A DNA stretch of 64,000 bases from Siphonodentalium dalli (GCA_032622095.1 CP136066.1:207536978-207600977), one strand, 5' to 3'; counted from the first letter of the stretch, positions 1 through 10,602 are shown. Translations and numbers: made by a program. Notes: generated by a model not told the origin, from the sequence alone.

Positions 1-125
1 ATAGTAAGGCCAATGTATTCTCTTATATATGCCAGGCTCCCTATGAAAGACTCGCATATATAACAGAATGCATTGGCACAGGGTTTTCGCAAAATTTCAG
101 GAAGCTGCAGACATGGAAGGGTTAA
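1..125. mobile_element. piggyBac-like MITE, right part, in DYNC2LI1 intron
   Basis: The window opens inside a short non-autonomous element. The imperfect hairpin core (GCATTCTCTTATATATGCGA-type arms) occupies about 10-78. It is followed by the family's right arm (ACAGGGTTTTCGCAAAATTTC, AGGAAGCTGCAG) and the terminal GGAAGGG next to TTAA at 122-125. The left end is outside the window. The same arm closes the copies at 14663, 19084, 45469 and 55282. Confidence 0.7.
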
Positions 126-271
126 CACCACTTCTCAGTGTAATATGGTTGGTGAGTGGCGACATATTTATCCTGAGAAAAAAAGCCATATGTGGGTCTG
201 ACATGTGTTTTATAAAAGTGTTGTTGTAACCTTGCTGTCATCTTCAATAAATCTTTATTCAACTATTACAG

Positions 272-349
272 GAATTTGATTCTGAACAGAGGAAGGTGAT
301 AAGTAAAACCTTGAGATTTCTAGCACACACATACGGTGCCTCGTTGCAG
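272..349 (+). CDS. DYNC2LI1: DYNC2LI1 exon (first in window): dynein-2 light intermediate chain
   Basis: This is an internal exon of 26 codons in phase 0, bordered by attacag| and |gtgagt. It encodes [20 protein letters not shown] followed by YGASLQ. I recognise this as the segment after the GTPase-like core of the dynein-2 light intermediate chain, where vertebrate proteins have a very similar stretch of FxSExRKVICKTLRF type. DYNC2LI1 stabilises the cytoplasmic dynein-2 heavy chain and is needed for retrograde intraflagellar transport in cilia. Earlier exons, including the nucleotide-binding core, lie before the window. Family identity is supported by all six following exons, which join in phase and in the right order. 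Confidence 0.93.
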
Positions 350-1677
350 GTGAGTTCTAATATGATAATATGCAATGTATTTAAGTCCTGTTTTATATGT
401 TGCGCCAAACGTAATCGTATATTTCGAACAATTTTAGCATTTCTGATACAAAATGCTATTTGCTATAATCATTTCCCATGGGAAGTTGACGAAAATACGC
501 CGTGATAGTGTCCTCTGACAATGAGCTATAAACTGGCCCTCGTTGTGTCTTTATTTATACTTCTATTCTATATATACAGTGCATGGATCTCGGAAACGCT
601 TTCGTTGTTTTCAAAATCTCCCTTGAACCTTCATATATATCTCGATCTGCAATATATTTATTCCCAAATTCCATGAAACGTCCTTTGTCAGTCAATACAT
701 GCATCTCCCCATAGTACCGTACCATTGCATTCAATGTGTATTGACAACAACCAAGAGTCAACATATCTGTGGCACGATGCTGTTTATATGATGTGCCAGT
801 CACGGGTCGTGCTAGGATGGCTCCAAAGATGACTTAATGATGCCAAAAACTTCATTTTGTGCATGCTCTCTACCAAAGAGGTCCTAAATGGGGAGTGACT
901 TTCCATGAATCATCTTAGCACGACCCGTGTTTAGCATGTCATATAAAACAGCCTTGAGCCACTGGCAGGTAGCACATCGGCACCAGACGTGTAGCACGTC
1001 GGATCATGTCAGAGAAATTCTGACAAGCCAGTTGACATTGCTCCAGTCGCGATATCTTGAATTTTGTCATTTTCACACTAATTCGGCTAGCATGACTAAT
1101 GTCTGGCTCAACGTATCAAACAACCCTGGTATGATGTCAAACATACCTGGATTTAACCACCTGACATCGCCACATCGTAAATTATCCTGTGTAAAACAGC
1201 CTAATTTCAGTTTGTTTCTATTTGAATCTGACATTATGTCTGATAGTATTTTTGTGAGTTATTTGCCAGGAATATGGTTACTAAGTTGATTGGCAAGCTT
1301 AACATGGATAATGAACTTGGAAAATAAACCAAAAAATGTAATTCGAGACAGTTGAGAATAGGAAAACTAATTAACTTATTTTGTTACAAAGACTGGAAAA
1401 ATACTAAAATAAATCATCACTAAAATAAATCAAACATTGATGTCCGGAAATGTTTCTATCATTTAATTTAAATGTTATTTAGAATTTCTTAATCACATCC
1501 GCGGGTTAGTTTTAGGGACTATTTTTAGAACAGAAATACAATTTGCCGTGATTGAAAAAGTTAACAAGATAGAGATCTCCTTCTTGGTACATTTGCTGTA
1601 CTCTGAACTTTTTCTTACAATCAAAATAAACCACTTTATTATGTGTTTATAGACAAATAATATACCAAACCTTCAGT

Positions 1678-1921
1678 TTAACCCTTTGAGTGCCAGGTCG
1701 ATTTTTGTATCAACCCATATACCCTGTGCCAATGCATTCTCTTATATATGCGAGTCGACCATAGGTCGCCTCGCATATATAAGAGAATGCATTGGCCTAA
1801 CAATTTTTTTTTTTTTTTTTTTTTTTTTTACAATTTTAATAATTTATTCTTATATTCTTTAATAGACTTATTTTGTAGGTTTAGGGCCGATGAGATCGGC
1901 CCCTGGCACACAAAGGGTTAA
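1678..1921. mobile_element. piggyBac-like MITE, GAGTGCCAGG subtype
   Basis: This 244-bp element in the DYNC2LI1 intron is bounded by TTAA on both sides. Its terminal inverted repeats start CCCTTTGAGTGCCAGG and end CCTGGCACACAAAGGG. Inside are one complete copy of the 67-nt hairpin core and a run of about 29 T. The GGCCGAT...ATCGGCC motifs near the ends are part of the inverted repeat. A second copy lies at 9418-9639 in the opposite orientation. It has no transposase. Confidence 0.85.
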
Positions 1922-2095
1922 TCTCTATTTTATTCACAAAATAGCTATTTGTAGTCTTGAAATCAGGATTTATAATAATTATGTTGTTGTTGTTGTAATT
2001 GTGGCATGGAAGAAATGGTCTATCTTTAAAAGGTCTTCTATTATCTTTGAGATCCATTTCAATTTAGTTTAAAAAAAATATAATTTCTGTTGCAG

Positions 2096-2175
2096 TTCTT
2101 CAGCATCAAGAATGAGCACCTTGTTACGAGAGGGAAGGCATTATTTGGCACTCATTTGTTTGGAACAACACCCAG
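2096..2175 (+). CDS. DYNC2LI1: DYNC2LI1 exon 2 of 7 in window
   Basis: The exon is 80 nt, with acceptor ctgttgcag| and donor cccag|gtatgt, entering in phase 0 and leaving with two bases. It encodes FFSIKNEHLVTRGKALFGTH, then LFGTTP and the first two bases of Ser. It aligns by position with the family segment [20 protein letters not shown] that follows YGASL. The segment is less conserved than its neighbours, so the call rests mainly on exact phase joining to the exons before and after. Confidence 0.88.
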
Positions 2176-2411
2176 GTATGTTTGGAATTTTGTCTATATT
2201 TAGTAAAATATAAGGCTTTAGTCACTGGAGGGGGGGGTAAGAAATGGCCCTCCCATTGTCCTTGTATAACTGAGTCTGAAATAGGAATCTTTCAATTCAA
2301 ATTTCGGATAGATTTTAATGAATTGAATTGAATTTTCAGCAAACTTAATATAATACACACACAAAGTTGTTAGCCTTTTGATTATAAAGGTTATAGACAA
2401 GGCAGCTATAC

Positions 2412-4897
2412 CACAGGAGCTTGGAATTTGGTCAAAACCCCTCTTTTATTGGCAGAACCACCACCCGGGACCATAGGTCACGGAAGGAACAAAACACAAA
2501 TTTGTTGCCACCCATTTTGAACTCAACTGTATTCCTACAAAAAATATATTTTCACTAAAAACTTTTGGTACGTCTTACACCTTAGATGCCAATCTACAAC
2601 ATTCCATAGGTATATTTTTCCAGTTCTTCGAAAACCTCACTTTATTTCGGTAATGTATTGTAAATTCACCAACGAACACAAATCTGCAACACCTCCATCA
2701 CCCGTTGTAGAATCTGAGTAGCGGAAATGGTACCGAAATATGCGGAAACTTTAAAACTATGATCCGGAGACGGATAGCATGAAAGTACCATTTATAATTT
2801 CGAACATAGCTGCTGATTACATGTTTATTACATGACCGAAACTGATAAATTGTGTCAAATACAATTTAATATATGTAATTCTGCGTCAATCATACGTCGT
2901 GGTTGGTATAACACAATTTTTAACCAAGAATTCGAAGAGCTCCTGATCAGGTACGTATTGTTGGTCCGATCATAATTAAATTGGTCATGGAGGTTGACAT
3001 TGACATGTAGATGGGAACGAATAATTTTGGAGTGAATTCCCCAAGAAACATGGCCGCCGTCGGCCATCTTGGATTTCAGCGATAACCCTGCATATATAAA
3101 TCAATGACACTGCCTAGAGCTTTGTCGATGCACCGATCATCGTGAAATTTTCATGGGTCATGACATCGATATCAAAATGAGAACGAATCATTGCTATATA
3201 CTGTAGCATTGGTACGATCATCGTGAAATTATTCATAGAAACATGACCGCCGTAGGATTTCAGCCACTCGTTTCATCGACCATGAAAGTTACATTAAGTA
3301 ATGTTTTTAATATTTTTGTGGGGTATTTTCGACTTTGAGAAAAACAATGCCATATGGCGGCTAGCTGTCTTGAATTTCCAATTCATGAGCACAGGCTATA
3401 TAATCATATGCCTAAAGCCATTCTTTGAGAGTTTTGGTGATGATTCGTTACGAGCCACGAGTGACGTATACTATTTATATATCCTGGTAGTGATACAATT
3501 GACAATACTTATAGTTGCTTATTAAATAAAATTTATGTTAGCGAGTTTATCACTAACTCAAATTTATAAACTAGTTATTCGGTAAACCAGTTTGCCTTTC
3601 AACTTGCACAAATAAAACGTATACCGTAAAGAATACGCAGGATAACATGAAAGAATCTTATTACATTTTGTTACTATATTTGGCATATTATGATATAAAT
3701 GGCGAGCTTTTGTACCCTACATTGACAATTTTGAATTTCGCGAAACTAAACACTCGTTCTATATATCGTTACCTAACTGAAGAAAAATGTTTTCTCTCGT
3801 CAACTAAGACATGTATTTGTTCGTCAGAACTAGTAAAAAACAGCATTTTATGTGGAAATAATCAAGATATTCTGGCAACGAATGTGCACCAAAACGCACA
3901 AAGGAATCGCTTCATGCATAGGCATATATATACCAGGCCTCCCCGTGAGTCTATATATCTTTTTTTTCTTCTACTTTGTGATGTTCGATCAGTGGGTTGA
4001 TTACTATTACTATTATATGATGGATAGTTTAGGTCTATAAACAGATCGCGACAGAGAGAGAGAGAGAGAGAGAGAGAAGAGAGAGAGAGCGAGAGAGGAG
4101 AGAGAGAAGAGAGATGGGAGAGAGAGAGAGAGAGAGAGTTGTGGTCCCCTTATGACCAATCATTGCAACCAGTAGCATTACCAAGTCAAGTAGTACATAG
4201 GCCTACCGGTGCACAACGAACATAAAAAAAAAACAATACCACGTGGTCGTGCCATAAATAGAAATAAATTACATTTAAAATATTTGTACTAATTACCATT
4301 CAGTCAAATGAAGAATATTTTCTTGGACAGTCGTCATTTTCATCAGATGATAACAGCAGACAGACAAATACAAAAATTTTCAAGAAAATACACAAAACAT
4401 CAGGATAAGATCATCAAAAACGCGCATAGTATGACGCAAACATAAACTGATTTAAGTTTTCTGGCGCCTAAGTTCGAAAACCGCACGCACTTTCAAATAT
4501 TTTTGAATTTCGCGGGCTTTAAATTTAGGTTTCGATTTTATTTCGTTCCGACTTTGTTATTCCGGAAAAATGGTTTTGTGCCATTTGTCATTCAGATTCT
4601 ACAACGGGTGATGGAGGTGTTGCAGATTTGTGTTCGTTGGTGAATTTACAATACATTACCGAAATAAAGTGAGGTTTTCGAAGAACTGGAAAAATATACC
4701 TATGGAATGTTGTAGATTGGCATCTAAGGTGTAAGAGGTACCAAAAGTTTTTAGTGAAAATATATTTTTTGTAGGAATACAGTTGAGTTCAAAATGGGTG
4801 GCAACAAATTCGTGTTTCGTTCCTTCCGTGACCTATGGTCCCGGGTGGTGGTTCTGCCAATAAAAGAGGGGTTTTGACCAAATTCCAAGCTCCTGTG
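2412..4897. mobile_element. 2.5-kb DNA element with long terminal inverted repeats
   Basis: Inverted repeats of about 300 bp (2412 to about 2716, and about 4592-4897) begin CACAGGAGCTTGGAATTTGG and end with its complement. A perfect 7-bp direct repeat GCTATAC (2405-2411 and 4898-4904) flanks the element as a target-site duplication. The interior of about 1.9 kb has no transposase-like reading frame. It holds AT-rich sequence, copies of a CATGGCCGCC / CCATCTTGGATT motif and a GA microsatellite. It lies wholly inside a DYNC2LI1 intron. The superfamily is not certain; long inverted repeats with a 7-8 bp duplication would suit a P-, hAT- or foldback-like element. Confidence 0.8.
4052..4138. repeat. 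(GA)n microsatellite
   Basis: About 87 bp of nearly pure GA repeat with a few interruptions (agaag, gagc, gatggg), inside the long-inverted-repeat element. Confidence 0.95.
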
Positions 4898-5084
4898 GCT
4901 ATACATTCTGGATTGCTTAATTAACTGTGATAGTCGAGAATTTGGAGACCAGATTTAGATGTGTGTTGACAGGCTGTATTGCCAGTAATTGGGAGTTTAT
5001 ATGACTACCAGCAGTTCATTGTAATGTTCATCATACTTTTCAAACTCAAAGTAACTTTTTATGATACTTTTATACCTCCATCCA

Positions 5085-5335
5085 AATAATTGGGAGGGGG
5101 GGGAGTAAAGATGAAGGTATACTGGAATACATGTGTCCGTCCATCTGTACATCTGTCCATGGGTTATCAGATATTGATGACATTTGGTATGCAGGTTTGT
5201 CATCAGGAGGGCTTTGAAAAGTGGTTGTTCACATTTTCTGTTCAAATGTTATCCCTATTTTTTTATCTGAAAATGTTGGATTTCCGTATGTCTGCTCATA
5301 TATCTCAACATCTCTGTTCAGTACAGTTTGTATAA
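5085..5335. repeat. Interspersed repeat fragment (tgtccgtcc-rich)
   Basis: A G-run followed by GTAAAGATGAAGGTATACTG, clusters of gtccgtccatctgt, and a TGACATTTGGTATGCAGG-type segment. It resembles 13800-14180, which has the same order of motifs (tatactgg, tccatctgt, ttattggatat, atgtggtatggaggtt). No protein is supported. Confidence 0.55.
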
Positions 5336-5417
5336 ACATACCGCTATTATTTCATACCAATTAAAAAAAAAAATTGACATATAAATAAACTGCCATTTTT
5401 ACCCTGTCTTGTTTCAG

Positions 5418-5488
5418 CAAAACCATTCAGCTTGATTACAATAAACCTCTGGTAATACCAGCTGGCTTAGATTCACTCCAGAATATAG
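5418..5488 (+). CDS. DYNC2LI1: DYNC2LI1 exon 3 of 7 in window
   Basis: The exon is 71 nt, with acceptor cttgtttcag| and donor gaatatag|gtaagt. It completes the Ser codon (AG|C) and encodes KTIQLDYNKPLVIPAGLDSL then QNI, leaving one base. This matches the strongly conserved family segment [20 protein letters not shown] and is one of the best recognition points for DYNC2LI1. The preceding intron contains the 2.5-kb inverted-repeat element. Confidence 0.95.
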
Positions 5489-5559
5489 GTAAGTCAGTCA
5501 TTATTCCGAAGAGTCGGTACACATCTGTTAACAAATGCTGTCTACAATATCTTCATGAA

Positions 5560-5935
5560 CAAGCCTCCAAATAGTGTGTCTGCCATTTGCAGAATGAGGT
5601 CCCCAGAGGGTGAATTTGGTGATGCTAGCCCGCTATGCTCTGTGGAAATTTAGTGACGCATAGTGGGCTAGCATCACCAAATTCACCCTCTGGGGAATTC
5701 TGCTTAGTCCTCAACTGCTATAGGAGACCTAGGATCAGATTCCCCAGTTGAAGTTGGTGATGTTTACCCATTAGTCACCTCGATTATGCATTTTATCTTC
5801 TGCAAATTAGGGGATATTAAAAACTGAACAGAAGGGAAAAAGTAACCAAAAACAATGTTAATTTGAGACTATAGATACTTCCCAGAAGATGAGACCTAAG
5901 CAGAATGAGTTCTCAATTTGGTGACGTTTTGGTGT
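5560..5935. mobile_element. Palindromic hAT-like MITE (CAAGCC family), right end degraded
   Basis: The left end CAAGCCTCCAAATAGTGTGT is followed by a degraded left palindrome (CAGAATGAGGTCCCCAGAGG, then GTGATGCTAGCCCGCTATGC) and a spacer also present at 22040-22220 and 59280-59420 (gcattttatcttctgcaaat). The right terminal repeat is missing after about 5935. It is the longer, less deleted form of the family. Confidence 0.65.
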
Positions 5936-6607
5936 TCTGCTATAATAATTGTGCAGGGTTTCTGCTAGAGGGGAGGTGGGTTCCTTTTAGGGTCCCTATC
6001 CTCTGGCCCAAATTTCCCCACCGACACATTCCCCAATCAACAGACAAATTTCACTTGTACGGTATCAAAATTGGACATCGCAAAATTCCTCTTGTTTGAT
6101 TCTGCAGGCCTGCAAATTTGAAAACAGGTCATGCCAAAGTTTTATAAATGCAGGTCTCGCGATAACTAATTCTCATCTTAATTTTTGCTTTGCAAGTCCC
6201 AAAATGAGACATTCAAATTTATTACAGTAGTTCAATGAGTTGCCCATCTGTAGTAAATAATACCAGTTGTAGCGTTTATAACAGTTTGTGCAACTCTCAT
6301 GCTAACCTATGGTACATGTAAGCGTTACCTAAGCACAAACCAGGCAAGTGAAAAATAGGTTACACATAATTTTGAAACCTGCAGGCCTGATTCTGCTGGA
6401 TTAAATCATGATTATATTATCAAATAATACATGTTCCCTTTGTTCGATTTAAACTGATTGTTGCTTAGGTAGATTAGATTTCAGGTGAAGTTTGATTCGG
6501 AATGTTTCATGATATAAATTATTTTCAAGAATTTTGTGAAGTCGGATTTAGAAATTAATTGCTGCTGAGCAAACTTCCTTTTCCATGCAACCCGGCCTCA
6601 AAATATG

Positions 6608-6740
6608 ATGCTGGTCATTTGCAGAATGAGATTCCCAGATGGTGAATTTAGTGATGCAACCCCACATAGCAGGCTAGCATCACCAAATTCACCCTCTGGT
6701 GACCTCATTCTGCTTAGGCCTCATGTTCTCTGGAAAGTAT
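6608..6740. mobile_element. CAAGCC-family MITE fragment
   Basis: An internal palindrome only: TCATTTGCAGAATGAG, GTGAATTTAGTGATGC, the turn at ccccacatagcaggctagc, and CACCAAATTCACCCTCTGG back to CTCATTCTGC. Neither terminal CAAGCC is present. Confidence 0.65.
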
Positions 6741-7194
6741 CATTATTATCATATCAACAAGATATCTGTTTTTTATAAAGTTAGAAACTTTTTTAGAAAG
6801 TACTTTTTCAATTCAATTTCTCTGCATTCCCAAAATGGCAAATGACACAATGCATAATCAGGTACCCTATGGGTGCACATCACCATCTGTGAACTTAAAT
6901 CTTTGTCTAGCCCGATGTTCAGTGTAGCGACACTAAATTCAACCTGTGGGGACTTCCATTGTTGAGCATTGTAGAAACTTGGCTTCAATCTGGGAGTATA
7001 GATAGCTCTAATTGAAATAAATTATCTTTCACTTACATGTCTTAACAGTTATACATTTATCTGTTTTATGAAAGGATGTGCTTTCCACTGCTGATCTACC
7101 TCATACTCATTCTTCCATCGGCCAACTTCTCCTGTCAAAGTTTTTCAACTAAACTAGTTAAAACATCTAAAAATATGAGATCAAATAATTGGTA

Positions 7195-7551
7195 TTAACC
7201 CTTTACCCAACAGAACGGCCCTGTGCCAATGCATTCTCTTATATAAGAGAATGCATTGGCTTAACACATTAAAAATTACAAAATTGTTAAAGAATGTAAG
7301 AAAAAATGGTAAAAAGTGTTAAAAAAAGATTTTTTTTAGGCCAATGCATTCTCTTATATATGCGAGGCGACCTATGGTCGACTCGCATATATAAGAGAAT
7401 GCATTGGAACAGGGCATAACTGTAACTATCACAATGTGGTCAAGGAGCCAATTCCAATGATATCCATATTTGTATGGTTCTATTGAGACAGACCGAAGAT
7501 ATTTTAGGCTGTTGAAGCTTTATTTGGCCGGTTTGTTGGGTAAAGGGTTAA
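7195..7551. mobile_element. piggyBac-like MITE (CCCTTTACCCAAC subtype), 24 bp before an exon
   Basis: The element is TTAA-flanked, with termini CCCTTTACCCAACA and TGTTGGGTAAAGGG. It carries two hairpin cores; the first has lost its loop. A conserved arm includes AGCTTTATTTGGCCGG. The right end lies 24 bp upstream of the DYNC2LI1 exon at 7576, so the polypyrimidine tract is almost all that separates MITE from exon. Related copies are at 11755, 15725, 25647, 26157 and 54856. Confidence 0.9.
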
Positions 7552-7575
7552 ATACGTATTTTTATTTTTTAATAG

Positions 7576-7621
7576 GCTCACCTCCAATATCTGATAAGGA
7601 TCTCGGGAGAGTTAGTGCAAG
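7576..7621 (+). CDS. DYNC2LI1: DYNC2LI1 exon 4 of 7 in window (46-nt microexon)
   Basis: The exon is 46 nt, with acceptor ttttttaatag| and donor gtgcaag|gtactt. With the preceding G it reads GSPPISDKDLGRVSA plus two bases of Arg. It corresponds to the family's GSPPVPENDIGK motif after the GLDSF segment. The donor gtactt departs from the gtaagt consensus. Confidence 0.92.
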
Positions 7622-7713
7622 GTACTTAACAATATTTACCTTGGCCATGTAGGCCATGGGAGAATTCCCTATGGGAGAGGCACGTATATAAGAGAATGCA
7701 TAGCACAGGATCT

Positions 7714-8078
7714 TTAACCCTTCCATGACTGGTAGCTTCCTGAATATTACAAAACCCTGTGCCAGTGCATTCTCTTAAAAATGCTAGTATCCCATAGGGA
7801 GCCTCGCATATATAAGAGAATGCATTGGCCTAACAATATTTACCTTGACCTTTTAAGCCAGCGCATTCTCTTATATATGTGAGTCTTCCATAGGGTGCCT
7901 CACATATATACGAGAATGCATTAGCCTAACAATTTTTACCTTGATCTTATAAGCCAGTGCAATCTCTTATATAGGCAAGGCTCTCTATGGGAGACTTACA
8001 TATATATAAAAGAATGGACTGGCACATGATCTTTAATGCTGCAGCAGCGCAGCGCAGCTCCTGTCATGAAAGGGTTAA
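7714..8078. mobile_element. piggyBac-like MITE (CATGAC subtype), minus orientation
   Basis: It is TTAA-flanked: CCCTTCCATGACTGGTAGCT at the left, and GCAGCTCCTGTCATGAAAGGG at the right. It contains three diverged copies of the hairpin core separated by the linker CCTAACAATATTTACCTTGA. A stray half-core at about 7655-7710 just upstream suggests an older neighbouring insertion. Confidence 0.85.
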
Positions 8079-8160
8079 TTATGTTAGTTTTTGTACATTA
8101 TAACTACCTACTCCAAGTATAATAGTTGCATCGATGTTTCTGTGTGTTCACTGATGAGTC

Positions 8161-8414
8161 CAAGCCTTGAAATAGTGTGCCTGTCATTTGCAGAATGAGT
8201 TCCCCAGAGGGTTAATTTAGTGATGCTACCCCGCATAGCGGGCTAGCATCACCAAATTCACCCCCTGGGAACCTCATTCTGCTGAGGTGTAAGCAGAATG
8301 AGGTCCCCAGAGGGTGAATTTGGTGATGCTAGCCCGCTATGCAGGGTAACATCACTAAATTCACCCTCTGGGGACCTCATTTTGCAAATGACAGACACAC
8401 TATTTCAAAGCTTG
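8161..8414. mobile_element. Palindromic hAT-like MITE (CAAGCC family)
   Basis: The termini are CAAGCCTTGAAATAGTGTG and CACTATTTCAAAGCTTG. The flanks GATGAGTC (8153-8160) and GACGAGAC (8415-8422) match at 6 of 8, read as a decayed 8-bp duplication. It contains two back-to-back palindromes, each able to pair GAATGAGGTCCCCAGAGGG with its complement. Confidence 0.85.
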
Positions 8415-8689
8415 GACGAGACTAATTTCTCTTGTTGAACTGGGAGTGAGCAGAAGTGATTTTTTTGCTGAATATGTGATACGGCACCCAGTTGTTTAGT
8501 GTAATCTGTGTATCATTATACAATTTCCCATATCAGCTTGTTATCATGGTCATTGAAGTTCATCTTACTTGCCAGACTTGTAACTTTTCTCACAATGTTG
8601 CAAACACGTATTTGCCATTTTATGTTTTCCAAGTAAAGTAGTTTTGTGTTTGCATGTTGACAGGAAATAAATAGCAGTGTGTTGTATTA

Positions 8690-9214
8690 TTAAAGATACA
8701 TAATCTGATTTAACGCCCCTAAATAACTATTTCCTTGGCTTCGCGGGGTAAAAAAATATTTGATTGGAGTCGAGTAACCCACCCATCAAAGCTCAGAGGG
8801 ATCAGATATCGATTTTTGAAATCTGTTGTTTTTTACCACCTGGAATATTTGGGGGCCTAGCGAATATTCGACGAGCCGACCAACATATACTCTTGATACC
8901 AAATTGCGTTGAATAAAATGTTGATATATAACATGTTTAGAAAAATTTATACTAGAGTTGACAGTGGTTAGCATTATTTTTTGGTCATTAATCCAGCCCT
9001 CTTAATTCAGATTGTTTGGCTTCGGCAATCCGCTACGGCAACAGTATGCCGTGGCCCAGTTTGCTTCAGTTAATTGCTTCGGCAATGCTGATTGCCGTAG
9101 CCAATTATGAAGGCTGTTAATCGATTCTGATAACTAGAGTGTCTTTTGAAGAAATGTTGTTGTTATTGGAATCTGATGATATGGGGACCATCCAATCGGA
9201 TTGTGTACCTTTAA
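8690..9214. mobile_element. TTAA-flanked element, AGATAC-type ends, with a nested insertion
   Basis: It is bounded by TTAA|AGATACATAATC at the left and TGTACCT|TTAA at the right. It is closely related to 10603-11075 (shared CCACCCATCAAAGCT, GACAGTGGTTAGCATT, ATGATATGGGGACC). It differs by carrying the separate insertion at 8994-9116. No transposase frame. It lies just upstream of the exon at 9298. Confidence 0.75.
8994..9116. mobile_element. Small MITE with CAGCCCTC ends, nested
   Basis: A 123-bp insertion with ends CAGCCCTCTTAATT and AATTATGAAGGCTG, flanked by the 6-bp direct repeat TTAATC. The relative at 10603-11075 is uninterrupted at the same site (gcaattaatcgattctg) and so serves as an empty site. 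A second copy is at 16493-16602. Confidence 0.8.
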
Positions 9215-9297
9215 CATGTTGGGTCCAGTGTATTCAGGCCTGATTTTACTGATATTCTACTGTGGTTGTCATCATAATTATTAATTCTCCATTTCAG

Positions 9298-9349
9298 AAC
9301 TCCTGTAGAGCTATGGAAGCAAGCATTTACAAGTTATTTTCCCCAAGAG
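9298..9349 (+). CDS. DYNC2LI1: DYNC2LI1 exon 5 of 7 in window
   Basis: The exon is 52 nt, with acceptor ctccatttcag| and donor caagag|gtaaga. It completes an Arg codon and encodes TPVELWKQAFTSYFPQE, ending in phase 0. The family equivalent is SPMELWKKVYEKLFPPK. The exon starts 84 bp after one TTAA element and ends 25 bp before another. Confidence 0.94.
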
Positions 9350-9389
9350 GTAAGAATTTTGAATATGGATTTTTTAAAGATGGTCTATA

Positions 9390-9858
9390 TACAGTAATGC
9401 CTTAATTAATCGACTCTTTAACCCTTTGAGTGCCAGGGGCCGATCTAATCGGCCGTAAACCTACACAATAAGTCTGTTAAAGAATATAATAAAATATATT
9501 AAAATTGTAAAAAAAAAAAGGCCAATGCATTCTCTTATATATGCGAGGCGACCTATGGTCGACTCGCATATATAAGAGAATGCATTGGCACAGGGTATAT
9601 GGGTTGATACAAAAATCGGCCTGGCACTCAAAGGGTTAACCACAGCAGAATTATGGGTAACTGTTTAGGATTTAGTCGGAAATATGGCTTGTTGCCATTC
9701 ATTGGAAAGCTCTCACAATGGCTTGTTGCCATTCATCGGAAAGCTCTCACCGAGAGCTTTCCGATGAATGGCAACAAGCCATATTTCCGACTAAATCCTG
9801 AAAAGTTACCCATAATTCTGCTGTGGTTAAAGAGTCGATTAATTAGGGCATTACTGTA
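9390..9858. mobile_element. TA-flanked palindromic MITE (ACAGTAATGC ends), interrupted
   Basis: The ends are TACAGTAATGCC and GGCATTACTGTA. The body is a long palindrome: CCACAGCAGAATTATGGGTAA, then GGCTTGTTGCCATTCATCGG and the complements of both. Other copies are at 16238, 18523 and 42428. The left arm is split at its internal TTAA by the piggyBac-like MITE at 9418-9639. The TA target and mariner-size ends suggest a Tc1/mariner-type MITE; the superfamily is inferred. Confidence 0.85.
9418..9639. mobile_element. piggyBac-like MITE (GAGTGCCAGG subtype), innermost of three
   Basis: It has CCCTTTGAGTGCCAGG and CCTGGCACTCAAAGGG ends and one intact hairpin core. It is inserted exactly at the TTAA of CGACTCTTTAACCACAGC. 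Other copies of the host palindrome read CGACTCCTTAACCACAGC without interruption, so the TTAA duplication is shown directly. Confidence 0.92.
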
Positions 9859-10602
9859 GTTTCAGGGGTATAAATAATTAGATATGAATAGAAGACCCCT
9901 GCCTGGAAAATGCTTCTATCGATTAATATTGATTATATTTAGAATGTTTTCTGGTATCAACATGGGTGTTCATTTAGCTAACAACCAATAGTGGTTACTG
10001 TTATCAGAGACCAGAAATTTTATTGCGTGAAATTTGTTACAAATAAATGTTAATTATACTCATTATCGTGTGTAATTATAGAATATAACAATACAAACAA
10101 TCAATTGGAGACATTTGACGTTCAGTTCGTAGCAATGGCAGCACTCTAATAATCGCTATCTGATATTGGCTGAACGATCTGTTATAAAAATAGATCAAAT
10201 AAATATCCTGTTTAATCATCGCATTAAATCGGAAAATATTTGAAATAAAATCAATATTAATTGATAGAAGTGTTTCCGTATAGGGGTCCTCATATTTATT
10301 CTATACCCACGAAACTATTTCAAATTTGTTATATAAAGTGATAATCTAACTTTAAAGGCAGCTCTTTAGTGATAGATTTATCTAGCGTTACATACAATTC
10401 TGTTACTTGTCACTGAATATTGGCTCGTTGTGATTCGTGATATGATATGGGCTGAAACGATATTAAATTCCAACAAAACAAACAAAAATACTGAAAATAG
10501 GAAGGATTTGAAGCAACATGTTTTTATCCACAACTATTATCACTTCTGGAGTTCATCATGTACAAGGGATATATTAAGCCTTTCTATACTAAATACTTTT
10601 CA

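Larger units (their letters stand above)
9374..10355. mobile_element. TTAA-flanked element (AGATGG ends) carrying two nested MITEs
   Basis: The outer element has TTAA|AGATGGTCTATA at the left and GATAATCTAACT|TTAA at the right. Subterminal inverted repeats lie at about 9865-9940 and 10255-10320 (pairing gggtata...gacccct with aggggtc...tataccc). It matches 40878-41432, in which the sequence is uninterrupted between GGTGGTCTAT and TATAGTTACCGGGG. In this copy that stretch is split by the TA-flanked palindrome at 9390-9858. Confidence 0.8.
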
